Shown here piece after piece: positions 45,350 to 56,905 of a stretch of 64,000 nt of DNA. A model generated the notes under the pieces. The model did not search any database. It had not been told where the DNA came from and saw nothing but the letters and a program-made list of their open reading frames with translations. A program made the position numbers and the translations under genes. The stretch's first letter is position 1. Each line of letters starts with the position of its first letter. Source of the stretch: Caenorhabditis remanei (Eukaryota; Nematoda; Chromadorea; Rhabditida; Rhabditidae); assembly GCF_010183535.1 (NCBI RefSeq), contig NC_071328.1, forward strand, positions 1,488,001 through 1,552,000, read 5' to 3'.

Positions 45350-45900
45350 TAGAGCTCAATTTTTGTAGTTGACAACTTTTTGATAGCACTTCACGCTTTT
45401 GAGATATAGCCATACTCAGAAAGCTTAAAATTTCAGTTTTTAATTTTAAAAAATTAGTAAAAACTAACCAATTTCGTAAAAACTTCAGTTTTGCCAGACA
45501 GGTTAATAATTACGTTTATTAAGTAAATCAAAAATAGATCTCCATTTTTGTAGTTGACAACTTTTTGATAGCTCCGCACACTTTTGAGATATGCGCTTTT
45601 AAAGAGGTGCTACTGTAGGAGCGAGATTGGGGAGACGCAGAGATATCTTTAAAGACCCATATCTCAAAAGCGTTAAAAGCTATCAGAAATTTGTCAACTA
45701 CAAAAATGTAGCCCTTACCTTGATCTACAATATAAATATAAATTTGGGACATTTGGGACATAACGTGACACCAAGGGGACATCTCAAACTTGATCAAGTT
45801 CCACTGGCGCTTCCTCGGATGCAATCTTTAAAGGCACATATCTCCAAAGTGGACGGAGCTATCAAAAGATTGTCAACTACAAAACTGAAGGTCTAGACTT
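45350..45900. repeat. R1 palindromic repeat cluster
   Basis: Plus halves at 45355-45410 and 45540-45605; complements at 45640-45715 and 45825-45890. The loop holds GGGGAGACGCAGAGA. Confidence 0.75.
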
Positions 45901-46671
45901 GATCTCCTTAAAAAGTAAAATATTGAAAAAGTGTCGGAGTATCTTGATAAGGTTTTGGTGTATTCCAGCAAAAAATTGAAAAATTAAAATAAAAGATGGT
46001 TCTGAAGCAGATAACGACCTAACTATGTACAAAATCTCTTAAAAGTACAAAAACGAGTACACATTTTGACTAAACACCTGTCATGTGTACCCCCAGACCA
46101 AATGCGGTAAAGCCATGCATGATCATCAAAAAAGAAGCCGCCTGTCTTCTGTCCCTCCCCCCACTTCAAGTGTCCACACAAATCTTTCAAACAAATAGAG
46201 AAGAGCTACAGTATACCACCACCTCCAATGCGAGATTTTCAATTAGGTACTGCAAATGACACTTTTTCGACGAAAAGAATTGGAACAAATCTCTTTTCTC
46301 TCTGTCTTTCACTCGATTATATATCCGAGAGGGGAGCAATTCAATTTAGAGGGATTCAGAAGAGAGAGGGGGAGAGGGAAAACGGATTTTATGAATGACA
46401 AGGGGAGATGGAGTATAAAAATAACGAAAGAGAGGGGGAACTGGTAACAGACGATGTGGAAATGTAAATGTAGAGAAGGTATTAGGGGGAAACTGTGGAG
46501 AAAAAAAGATTTCAGGTAAGCTTCAGGCCAATTTAACTACCGGCAATTAGGTGGAGCTGTGTAGTGCTCTCGGACAAGATTTTTGCACAATTCCTAGTTT
46601 TTCCGTTTTTTCCCCAATATAAACTAAAATAAACAACAGTTTGTTGAAAAAAACGGGAAAACGAGGAATTA

Positions 46672-47123
46672 CAGTACCGCTCAAAAGTATATTAAGTTTT
46701 GCCTTTTTCAGTTGAAAATGACCAACTTTGAGATTGTGTCAAAGTAATTCTGATTGTCACACTAAAAAAACTTTTAATGGATCGTACAGATCAAAAATAG
46801 AACTTCATTTTTGTAGTTGACAACTTTTTTGTACGGACACTCCCTAGCAAGTTACATATCGACAAAGTAATTTCTCCCTCAAATCGACCAATTTCAGTGC
46901 AAATTAGTGCAATTTTTGAGCTGTCGTCTTAAAATGACCGTAACTCTTTAGGGAGTGTCCGTACAAAAAAGTTGTCAACTACAAAAATGGAGCTCTACCT
47001 TTGATATGTATGATCCATTAACCGTTTTCTTGGTGTGACATTCAGAATTACTATGGCACACTCTCAAAGTTGGTAATTTTCCACTGAAAACAGCCAAAGT
47101 TGATACCTTTTTGTCCGGTACTG
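46672..47123. mobile_element. FB foldback element
   Basis: Ends CAGTACCG and CCGGTACTG with TA on both sides. Internal arms contain ACAACTTTTTTGTACGGACA and its complement. Same length class as the copies at 5748 and 6690, 40 kb away. Confidence 0.82.
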
Positions 47124-47954
47124 TATGTTTAGGAAAGCTTCAGGTCAACGTGAAAACGCGATTGGGTGAAAATAAAAAACATACCGTTATAATGCAAAAA
47201 CAAGTACATTTTTTCACGTCTATTTTCAATTATTATTCTTTTTGCTTTGAAAATTCAGTATTTTTAGGTTTTCGGACGTCGCAATAGATGAAAAAAAGAT
47301 CCCAAATGATCGAATGATCGAATGACCCAGAAAACGTAAACTTTGGTGAGACTGTGACTTTTTTGATACAGAAAACATTTTCTTATAGAAATTCCACATA
47401 ATGTACTTGAGAATGCTCTGAAACTGTTACGCTATAATTTTTAGAATAAGAAAATTTATTTTTTTGAAAATCGATGTTTCTCTATCATAAAAGTCGTTCT
47501 CTTACCAAAATAAACATTCTCTGGCTCATTCGATAGAAAAAGTCGAAACAAAAAAGGTGGGCAAAATTTGAGAATTCGAAATTTGAAAATCATGAACTCC
47601 CCAAAAAAATTATTTACAGATAGTCAATTGGTTAGTAGTGAAAATGTACAAAAATATGAAAAATGGTAGTAATCCATTTTGAATGGTAAACAGGGGGATT
47701 GATGGAAGAGCATCATGCGAATTGCTTTTGTTTGCTCCCTTGATCTAGAGCTCGACCAAGAGAGGCGAGCAAACTGCAAAAAAAAATCAATAACTACTTG
47801 TTATTTAAATAGTTTATATTCTAGACATCCGGACTAGCATCTTGAAAACACACAAAGCTTAAAATTTCAGTTTTCCTAAATTAAGTAAAAATTTACCACT
47901 TTGTAAAAGCGTCAGTTTCCGCCAGACAGGTTGCTAAATATACTCATTCAGTAA

Positions 47955-48320
47955 ATCAAAAATAGAGCGTCATTTTTGTAGTTATCAACTTTTTGATAGC
48001 TCCGCCCACTTTAGAGATATGCGCATTTAAAGAGGTGCTACTGTAGGTGTGTGCGCGCGGAGAGATGAATCTTTAAACGCGCATATCTCATTAGCGTGAA
48101 TAGCTATAAAAACATTGTAAACTACAAAAATGTATCTCTTGACTTGTTCTACAAAAAAAATATAATTTCAAGAAATTCAGACAAAAATTACCGACGGTGC
48201 AACACATCAAAGTTGACTAATTAAGGCGGCTTTAAAGAAGTCAGTCTCTGCCAGGTATCAATCGTTAAAGGTGCATATCTCAAAAGCGTAAAAAGCTATC
48301 TGAAAATTGCCAATTACAAA
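47955..48320. repeat. R1 palindromic repeat cluster
   Basis: Plus half 47965-48030 (GATAGCTCCGCCCACTTTAG) faces complements at 48060-48130 and 48255-48330 (GCATATCTCAAAAGCGTAAA). Confidence 0.7.
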
Positions 48321-50297
48321 ACTGAAGAGCTAAATTTAATCTACTAAAAAAATAATTATTTAAAAGTGTTTCTTATGATTGGGGTACCTTGATGAGGTGT
48401 CAAAGTTGCTGTATGCCAGCAAAACATTAATAAAAATGTGTTCTCTTAAACTTTAAGGTTTAAGGTTTAAGGCTTACGACCGTTAAAATCATATTTAAAA
48501 TTGCGTACAAAAATACCAAGGGGCTCCAAACACAAGAAAGGGAAAAAACTATTTCAGTAGAGCGCGCTTACCAAATCTCAGGCGACTAAGTAAGGGGTAA
48601 CGACCTCACTACTTAAGAAATTTCTCAAAAGTACAAAAATGACGTAAACGTACAAAATTTTCGAGTATTTTCAAGGATAGCATCACCAGAAATAGTATTC
48701 GTGCTCTATCATACCTTAGAAGCCAAATTTTAGGGTAAGAAAAAAATCACGCCCTACGACCCTACGTTGCTCACCAATCGATTGCGCTTCACCATTTTTC
48801 TTCTTCCTCTTCCCTCCTTCGCCCCCTAACCGTCCCCTCCGTCGCCTCTTTCCCCAACTAGATGCCTAGATTCCATACGATCAGTTGAGACACCAGAGAC
48901 GACAAGAAGGACAATTCGCCCCCCTTCTCTTCCGACCGCACATCTGGCATTCGTCTGAATAAAACGACTAAGGCCCTTCGTTTTTCGACAACCCCGATGG
49001 GAGGGGGGATGTGTTTGTGTCTCACTCCACACTCACACTCATTTCCAAATTTCCAACTAAAATGTTGAAATTGTTGGGAAAACTACTAGAATTCCTTTTT
49101 GGAATTCTAAAAATCTGAGAACCTAGAGATCCAAGGACCCTATGTTATAAAACTCAAAAAGGGGCGGAGCCAAAAATCGAAAGTTTTCAAAAAGTCATCT
49201 TATAGCATCGAATATTTCAAGAAAAAGAGCGGAGCCACAACATAGAGATACTTTTTTTACCAGGTCTAATAATCTTAAAGGGGCGGGGCTTATCAAAAAA
49301 AAAAGTTTGGAAGATACAGCTGACAGAAGTACCTACGCCTCAAAAAGGAGCTTAAACTAGATTTTGAAGATTTTACAATCTCAAAATAGTGAAAAAATTT
49401 GACACCTCAACGTTCTCGCAAAAAAGGGGCGGAGCTTATCAAAATATCTAGACGGATACAGAACAGGAAAAACAAAGGTAATCCGAAAAAATTCACAATT
49501 TCTGAAAAACTCAGTTACTACAGTATCCCGTGAGTCAAGAATTAGAAATTTGAGCAAGGGGGGCGGAGTCAGAGCTTGGAAAGGAAAAAAGATGTGCAGG
49601 AATGACAAAAAAACTGTTTCCAAGGAACAATGTCTGAAAATTTTAACGGCCCGTCCCTGAACTTAGAAATTGTTAAGAAGTTCTTTAAGTTCCATAAAAA
49701 AAGACTTTTCTAATCAACAAACTAGAAAATGTTCAAAAATTTTTACATTTTTACATAAAACCCGTTAAGCGAAATGTCTGCGGTACTTAACTTCCCAAAA
49801 AGTGAGTATTGGGCAAAAAAGGGGGCGGAGTCAGGGTTTAACGGGCATCGTGAAAAAATGGGAATAATTTCAGCATAGGAAGCTATAGGTTTCAAATGTA
49901 ACTGGCTAGATTACCGGCAAAAAAACTTTTTAAAAAACTTAAAATGGTACCAGAGATCTCCAGGTATCGATGATTCATCGATGATTCATCAACTTTCACA
50001 ATAACTAATTATAATTACATCATAATTTTCTAATTGCTCAAATTACGAGAAAACAAATGAAATCATGCACTAATATAAAAACTAAAAACCTCGTGATGAC
50101 ACACCTCTCTGTCTTCTCTTTGCCTAAAAACTGCACAAAAACAGAAAGAGTGGAGGGACCAGCTGTGATCGGTGCCACTCTCCGTATCGAGTGTGTTGAC
50201 TAGTTAGAAGTTGGGAACTTTTTTGAAGAGTTTGAGGGAAAAAGGTCAATTTACTAGTAGTGAACTTTTTGGACTGAATTGAGGAAAACGGGGAAAC

Positions 50298-50749
50298 CAG
50301 AGTTGCATGGAATTCCGACTTCCGGGCATTTTTTCCATTCCGACTTCCGACTTCCGACTTCCGGATAACAAAAATCATTTCCGACTTCCGACTTCCGGAT
50401 AAGGAATTTTACTTCCGACTTCCGTCATTCCATAACTGTGGAATTTTCGAAAAGTGCATTTCGCAAAAATGCATGGAAAAATGGTCTAAAAGGACATAAA
50501 ATAGGCTTTTCTTCAGCCAAAGACTGATTTTCCACTGATTTTCGCTAATTTTATGATTTTTCTCTTGGAGTTTTTGAAAGTTTGAGAAAAAATCTAATTC
50601 CGACTTCCGACTTCCGACTTCCGACTTCCGACTTCCGACTTCCGACTTCCGACTTCCGACTTCCAACTTCCGACTTCCGGGCGTTTTTTCACTTCCGGCT
50701 TTCGAGTTCCGACTTCCGGATAAGAAAATTTCACTTCCATGCAACTCTG
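50298..50749. mobile_element. hAT-like short element with TTCCGAC arrays
   Basis: Ends CAGAGTTGCATGGAA and TTCCATGCAACTCTG are perfect inverted repeats. Flanks GGGGAAAC and ATGGAAAC match at 6 of 8 positions. The interior has an array of at least ten TTCCGAC units (50597-50680) plus the core AAAATGGTCTAAAAGGACA. Confidence 0.78.
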
Positions 50750-52186
50750 ATGGAAACTAGAAAACGGTCTAATTTAAATAGCTGTATAAAAGTTTTTTTT
50801 ATATGTAGAACATTGATTTTGAGTCTGTTTGGAAATATTGTACAAAAAACACTGAAATGAATACTGCAACTTTAAAAATCCTTTTGTTCATTTTGATCGT
50901 AGCTAAATAGGGAAGGCCACGAAGTCATTGTGGAGACATGGTTCGTGACCAATATCATTGGAAAGCTGAGAAAACGCGGATTCCAGATATATATCCAGTT
51001 TTTGCTCTCGATGTCTGGTATTCGAAAAAAATGACAAATTTTGTGCAGTTTTGTGCAATTTACGCGTGAAGGCAATAAATGAATATACATTTGAAGTGAA
51101 CGTTTTCTCAGCTTTCCAACGGTATATGTCACAAACCTAGTAAGCATTAAAAGTACATTTATCTTTAGCTTAACGGTCATAATACAGTTTCTTATTTGAA
51201 CTTTCGATCAGCTACTTTTCTGTTTACTTCAGTAAACCTATTTTAAGGGGCGAAATTTTTGATAATGGACAATTAATGCCCTTTTTAATTTTTGCTGCTT
51301 ACTAACTAACTTAACTACATAAAACACAAAACATTTCTTAAAAATACCGAAAACTAAAAATGTTACAGATTTTCGATGGTCAAGGATTATTTATTCACAG
51401 GTACCTCCCGGTCCCGAATAAGCCAACCAGAACTACAGTATTGAAATGGTTTAAAGTTCTATTTCACGCATTGAACCTAGATTTTACGTGACTGTTATTT
51501 AATTTTAATTTAATTTATTGACTAAAAAAATAATCAATGTTATGATCCGTATCAGTTCTGATTTGGGACAGCACTATTAAATAAGGAACAGTTTCAAAAT
51601 GGATCAGTTTTAAAACGTCGTCCAGAACATTTTTCCAAAACTTTTTACTGCTAATTCAGGATCCAAAAACTCACAACTAAAGCTCTCTTACAAAAAAAAC
51701 AGTTTTAGACCTACAGTACCCTCTTACTCAAGTAATCCACCATTTCAAAGTGCTACCCTAGCAAACTAAGGAGGTCAAAAAATTGAGGCAAAGAAACAAA
51801 GGCGAGTGAAAAAGAAGGGATAGAAGAAACGAAAGAAATGAACTGTATTAAACATATATAAGATCTCCCGTAGAGAATCTTCCCTCCCCTTAACTGTCAC
51901 TCATCTCCACCTCCCCCCTTTTCCCGCCGATCGAATTTCAAATTTGGCGCGTGCCACCCCAAAACGAAATAGTGTGGACAAATGAGAGGGTGTGAGAGGT
52001 AGATTAGCGGCTTTGTTTAGGTGCCATTATACACGCGATTTCATTGAAGAAAACGAAGAAGAAAAGAATTGGGTGATGGACGGAAAAGAAGAAAAATGAA
52101 ATTTGGAAGTGGGGAGAGATGGTTAAAAACGATAGGTGGCGCGTGCGAGGGAAATAGATTAATGGCAAAATATCGATGGTCTTCAT

Positions 52187-52580
52187 CAGAGTTGCGCGGA
52201 ATTCCGACTTCCGACTTCCGTTTGGAAAATTTTACTTTCGACTTCCGACTTCCGGATTTGGAGTTTCACTTCCGACTTCCGACTTCCGACTTCCGGATTT
52301 GGAGTTTCACTTCCGACTTCCGTCATTTCATAAGAGTGGAGATTAGGAAAAGTATATTTTGCAGAAATACAAGGAAAAATGGTCTAAAAGGACAGAAAAT
52401 AGGCTTTTCTTCAGCCAAAAACTGATTTCTCACTGATTTTTGTGAATTTCATGTTATTTTCTTTTGGAGTTTTTGAATATTTGCGAAGAAATCTACTTCC
52501 GACTTCCGGATTTGGAATTTTACTTCCGACTTCCGACTTCCGACTTCCGTTTTTGAAAAAATCACTTCCGCGCAACTCTG
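52187..52580. mobile_element. hAT-like short element with TTCCGAC arrays
   Basis: Ends CAGAGTTGCGCGGAA and TTCCGCGCAACTCTG; flanks GTCTTCAT and GTCTCCAT match at 7 of 8 positions. The core AAAATGGTCTAAAAGGACA is shared with the copy at 50298, and shorter TTCCGAC runs lie on both sides of it. Confidence 0.8.
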
Positions 52581-52649
52581 GTCTCCATTTATGTGCAACG
52601 GTGTTCGAAAAAATAACGCCCCATTGGCGCAAAAACAAAATTCGAAGAA

Positions 52650-53048
52650 AAATATCAACTTTGGCCGTTTTCAGTCGAAAATGACCAACTTTGACAGTGT
52701 ATTTCGGTGTCATCTGATTGTCCGATAAACTCAATTTTATATGGGTTGGACAGAGCAAGAATATAACATCATTTTTGTAGTTGACTATTTTTTTGTAGAG
52801 ACACTCCCTAGCAAGTTACAGGTAAAGAAACCCATTACTCCTTGAAATCGACTTTTCACTTTGACAACCTATAACTTTCATGATAGTGTCCCTACAAAAA
52901 AATGGTCAACTACAAAAATGACGTTCTATTTTTGCTCTGTCTAACCCATATAAAATTGAGTTTATCGGACAATCAGATGATACCGAAATACACTGTCAAA
53001 GTTGGTCATTTTAAACTGAAAACAGCCATAGTTGATACCTCGGTACTG
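52650..53048. mobile_element. FB foldback element with eroded left end
   Basis: Arms ACTTTGGCCGTTTTCAGTC and its complement are present and the right end reads CGGTACTG followed by TA, but the left CAGTACCG end is lost. Its sequence is more divergent than the copies at 6690 and 46672. Confidence 0.7.
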
Positions 53049-53841
53049 TAGCATCGATGAACATGAAAAGATCAAAAGAGGTATCAGAAACCAACAGATT
53101 TTTATAAATCACAAATTTTCAGCAAACAGTTAAAATCCTTCTTAGATATTTTGAGGTATTTTGAGGTTACTGAAAAATCGATAAATTTTCTTTAAAAGTG
53201 ACAAACTTTGACAGCATCTAATGGCGCTCGGTTTAGTAGTTGATTATTGATTTTTTGATATGTTATAGAACTAGTGTTGATCTACAACTTTGTAGTTGAC
53301 AACTTTTTTGTACGGTCACTCCCTGGGGTACTGTAGCTTCCACTCTTAGCGTTACAGTAATCCACGGAGGTGAAAGTCGAAAAATTATACGAACAAGTAA
53401 AAATAGGGTTTTACCACCGGAAATAGGAAAAAATAACATTTTTCTACAGCCCTGAAGGTTTTTATATGCTTTAAACCTAATAAACTGCAAATTTTTTCCA
53501 TTTTCAAAATTATTCGATTTTTTTTTTCCAAAATGTTAGTACAAGTCTAAAAACACTGTATTTTCAGTGATTAAAACGGAAAAATTCTGATTTTTGGAAT
53601 TTTGGAATTTTTGTCAATTTCTAGCTAAAAACTTCAAATTTCATGACGCTTTTTTCGGGTATTTCATCTCACGCGTATCTCAGTCAGCTTTGATCGCATC
53701 GGAAAGATTTTGGTACCATTAAAAGCCCGTAGTTTTTTCTATCGATTTCAGTCTCCCTTTTCGTTATTTTCTTCTTTTACGTGCCAGTTCACTACCCTGT
53801 GACGGATTCTTAAAGTGTACTCTAAGGAAAATGCCAAAATC

Positions 53842-53847
53842 TTTATT
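53842..53847 (-). terminator. Polyadenylation signal of the collagen gene
   Basis: AATAAA on the minus strand, 25 bases after the TGA stop at 53872. Confidence 0.65.
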
Positions 53848-53871
53848 CTCCATTCACAAAACAAATATAAA

Positions 53872-55929
53872 TCACTGCTTATGAAGTCTTGCTTTCGATC
53901 GATACGGGTACGGATTTCTATACACATTGCCACGATTCGGACACTGACAGTACCCGGCATCAGGTCCCGGTCCTCCAGGCGCCCCAACCTCTCCAGGTGA
54001 TCCATCTTGTCCAGGCACCCCAGGGTACCCAGGTTTCCCTTCAGGACCCGCCGGTCCTGGTAGACCAGGTCTTCCGAGTTTTCCGTCGAGTCCAGGCGGT
54101 CCCTCTTTTCCAGGGAACCCGATTCTTCCCTCTCTTCCTGGAAGTCCTCTTCCCTTCTTTCCATCTCTTCCAGGTAAACCAGGTTTTCCATCCGATCCCG
54201 GTCTACCCGGTAATCCCGAATTGCCTTGCTCTCCAGGCCGTCCTGGCTTGCCATCGGCTCCTCGATACCCTGGATTTCCAGGTTTTCCAGCTGGACCAGG
54301 TTCTCCAGTTGGACCATCTCTACCGGGATATCCTGGAAGTCCTGCAGGACACCGAATGCAGTCTCTTTCGGGAAGTGGACATCGAATGAGTTCGTAGACT
54401 TGTTGGTTATCCGCTCCAGGTGGACCACGGGATCCGGGCGTTCCAGGGGTACCAGGGTTACCGGGGGAGCCTGAAAACCCAATTTTTAAGTTTAGAGAAT
54501 GATCTAGAAGGTGCTAGAACCTCAAAATAAGAATGCAAAAAAGATTTGGCGGGTAGGTGGAAACGAACCCCTGACTTTGTGGGTGACGGGCAAAAGCGCA
54601 GTCGCCTGCGCCACCGAGCGCACAAAAGTGAGCTGAGGGGAGGGTAGTCATAAGCAGCGCCATTTGCGGAACAGCTAGTGGCCGACACTGCCGCCGCCAC
54701 AATCAATTCCTCGCAGCCATAGCGCAACTAGTAACAATTGCCACTACCAAACTACCAACCAGGGTTCGATTCCTCCTACCCCTATTATTTTTTGCATTCT
54801 TTAACAATGCCAACAGTATTAAAATTGTTCGATTTGGACCACTTTAAACCGGATTTTCAATTTTTTTTTAATTTGGAATTTTTAAAATTTGAAAATCCTC
54901 ACTAACCTGGTGGTCCGGGCGGGCAAACCGGTTTCGTCGGCTCACACTGACACCACGCGGGAAGTCCACCGTACGTGTGCCTCTTCTTTTTCAAATGACT
55001 CTCAAACGGGTTGACGGGTGCTCGCGACGGTGGCGCCACCGTCGACTGCACATTCATCATGTCGTGCCACGCGGGGTCCGTTTCGAATTGGAACACGCGA
55101 ATCGACTCGTTGACCTAGAAAAATCATTTTGTGAGGGGATTGGAATGGAGAGAGGGGGCTCGGAATGTGTTTGTTCTTCCGACTCATTTAGCAATTCCCT
55201 TTTGGGATGACCGTTTACCCGAGAATTGTAAAATTGACCTACTTAACAAAGATATATCACTAAAATAGGAAAATCATAGGTTGATAACTTTGAGGGACAT
55301 TATAAAAAGAAAAAATACCAAATTCTGATCAAATTGACATCAGAGAAACCTTTCAAAGTTTAAAAATTGGTCAACTTTGAAGCGCTCTCACGGCTTCAGT
55401 TTTTGTCCAAATTGTTCAAAATTACATTTTTCTAATAGCCCAAATCTAGCTCTCCATTTTTGTAGTTGACAACTTTTTGATAGCTCCGCATGCTTTCGAG
55501 ATATGTCCCTTCAAAGATTGGTGCTTGGGGCGGCGAGAGAACGGGAGGGGGAGACGCAGAGAAGCTAGACACCCTCCTTTTTCTGCGTGCTCTCTCGCCT
55601 CCCAATCTTTAAAGGCGCATAACTCAGCAGGGCGGAGAGCTAGAAAAAAGTTGTCAACTGCAAAAATGTTGCTCTATTCCTGCTCTATAAGAAAAACAAG
55701 AATTTAAAAAAATTGAACAGTAGAGAAGCGAGTTACAAGACTTTGAAGTTTGAAAAAAAATTTCTTTAAAAACCTTATTTTCTTGATAAGTTTAACTCCC
55801 CCAACTAACCTGAACCTCCATCTCATCCATCTCTTGAAACAGACCATGCAGCACCACCAGACAGCTTACAATAGCTCCCAACGAACATGTCGTCGAGACA
55901 GCAGCCACCGCCTTCACTTCCCACCACAT
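53872..55929 (-). CDS. Cuticle collagen
   Basis: Three exons: 55929-55810, 55114-54907 and 54470-53872; 308 aa. The N-terminus ([18 protein letters not shown], then [13 protein letters not shown]) is the conserved nematode cuticle collagen membrane/signal region. KKKR before HTYGG looks like the subtilisin-type processing site. [16 protein letters not shown] starts the first Gly-X-Y block, interrupted by a segment with [14 protein letters not shown], followed by a long Gly-X-Y domain. The C-terminus has a Cys pair (GYCQCPNRG). Such collagens are secreted by the hypodermis and cross-linked in the cuticle by these cysteines. The long Gly-free ORF overlapping exon 3 is an out-of-frame shadow. 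The intron between exons 2 and 3 contains a tRNA-like composite. Confidence 0.95.
54532..54798. mobile_element. tRNA-like head-to-head composite T4 (collagen intron 2)
   Basis: The minus half (54552-54625) has TGGCGCAGGCGACTGCGC and GGGGTTCGTTTCC. The plus half (54712-54775) has TAGCGCAACTAGTAACA and GGGTTCGATTCC. The ends AAGAATGCAAAAAA and TTTTTTGCATTCTT are a perfect 14-bp inverted repeat. The core is degenerate (GTAGTCATAAGCAG). Confidence 0.75.
55445..55690. repeat. R1 palindromic repeat in collagen intron 1
   Basis: Plus half 55455-55520 and complement 55605-55675 around a loop with GGGAGACGCAGAGA. Confidence 0.75.
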
Positions 55930-56905
55930 CTTCTGGGGAATTCTGAATTCTTAGGGAATTCTGAATTAGAGTGAAGTCACTTTATATACCCTCAAACTTA
56001 TAAATATAACTGGTTTCTCAGAAAATGCATTTGCAAATTACGGGCGGTGCGGAAGGGTGGAAACCTTCTTTGTCCCCCTCTTTTCCGTTCCACTCGGTTT
56101 CGAATAAAAAAGAAGTGTAAAAGATCCATTTTGATGGATATTCTTTTTGGCGGCCCGGCACCACATTGATGGGTATTGATGGGATTAGACACAAATATTG
56201 GAGGGAGATGGAGCCAGGGGAGGATGTATTGAAAACAAAAGAATGGGGGTCAGAAGTTATTGGTACTTGGAGGAAGAGCTCGGAAAATGATGAAATAGGA
56301 ATACAAAAATGGTTTGCCAACAGTGGGAGTCGAACCCGGGACTCTTTGCGCGGGATGCAAAAATGCATACCGCTGCGCCACAGGTTGCACAAGGAAAAGG
56401 GAAGGTGGAGGTGGTGATAAGAGTCGCCCTTGCCTCGCCTTGGTGAAGGTGGCGGCGGCGGCAGATTCTCTCTACTGTGGAGCACTGTGGCGCACCCGGT
56501 AACACAGTTGGCCAGTAATCTCGCATCCCGGGTTCGATTCCTCTTCCCTCCCATTATGTTTTTCTTTTTTTAACGATTAGAATGGTATATTTTATTTGAA
56601 ATTTGACCCATTTTCCACAAAGTTAGCATACTTAAAATTGTCAAAAACACATTTTTGGACATCCGGGCATCGTGACACACAGACAGATACTCTACAAAAT
56701 ACTTTACGATGGAGGGGGTAATTAGAGGACGTAGACCTTCACGAAACCAGTAATTTGGCTTAATTACAGTGAATACATAGACTGTAGTTTTATGACTGCT
56801 GGTGGTAATGACCGTGAAAAATTTCTGAAATTTTTTTTGAACTTTTGATTTTTAAAATAGTTTTTATTGAAAAAATAGAATAATTTATGTATAATTAGCA
56901 GGTAA
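55930..56905. other. Collagen 5' flank and downstream region of the ankyrin-SAM gene
   Basis: The first 300 bases should hold the collagen promoter, with no motif I can defend. A tRNA-like composite occupies 56300-56570. A minus-strand AATAAA at 56868-56863 is the likely polyadenylation signal of the ankyrin-SAM gene. Confidence 0.5.
56300..56570. mobile_element. tRNA-like head-to-head composite T5
   Basis: The minus half (56320-56392) has TGGCGCAGCGGTATGC and GGGTTCGACTCC. The plus half (56482-56550) has TGGCGCACCCGGTAACA and GGGTTCGATTCC. The core is GAGGTGGTGATAAGAG. It is intergenic and is the mirror image of T6. Confidence 0.75.

Larger units (their letters stand above)
38491..53871. 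other. 15-kb intergenic region without supported coding exons
   Basis: All ORFs are short and mostly fall in repeats. Contents: R1 hairpins (39115-39520, 41050-41210, 42030-42400, 45350-45900, 47955-48320), a tRNA-like copy (40215-40400), an inverted repeat (42850-43400), a long hairpin (43898-44390), an FB element (46672-47123), two hAT-like elements (50298-50749, 52187-52580), another FB copy (52650-53048) and GGGGCGGAGC-type short repeats (49150-49860). Confidence 0.6.

Noticed and set aside
46256..46447. 63-aa ORF in intergenic DNA
   Set aside because: Low-complexity purine-rich DNA (GAGAGGGGG runs), no splice partners, no homology that I recognise.
50582..50860. ORF with repeated SDFRLPT peptide, and a CRISPR-like look of the TTCCGAC arrays
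   Set aside because: The peptide is only the translation of 7-bp repeats inside a transposon-like element. There are no spacers of fixed length, and this is eukaryotic DNA.
53748..54482. Long ORF (244 aa) on minus
   Set aside because: It overlaps the collagen Gly-X-Y exon in another frame; the regular 9-base pattern of collagen DNA keeps shadow frames open.
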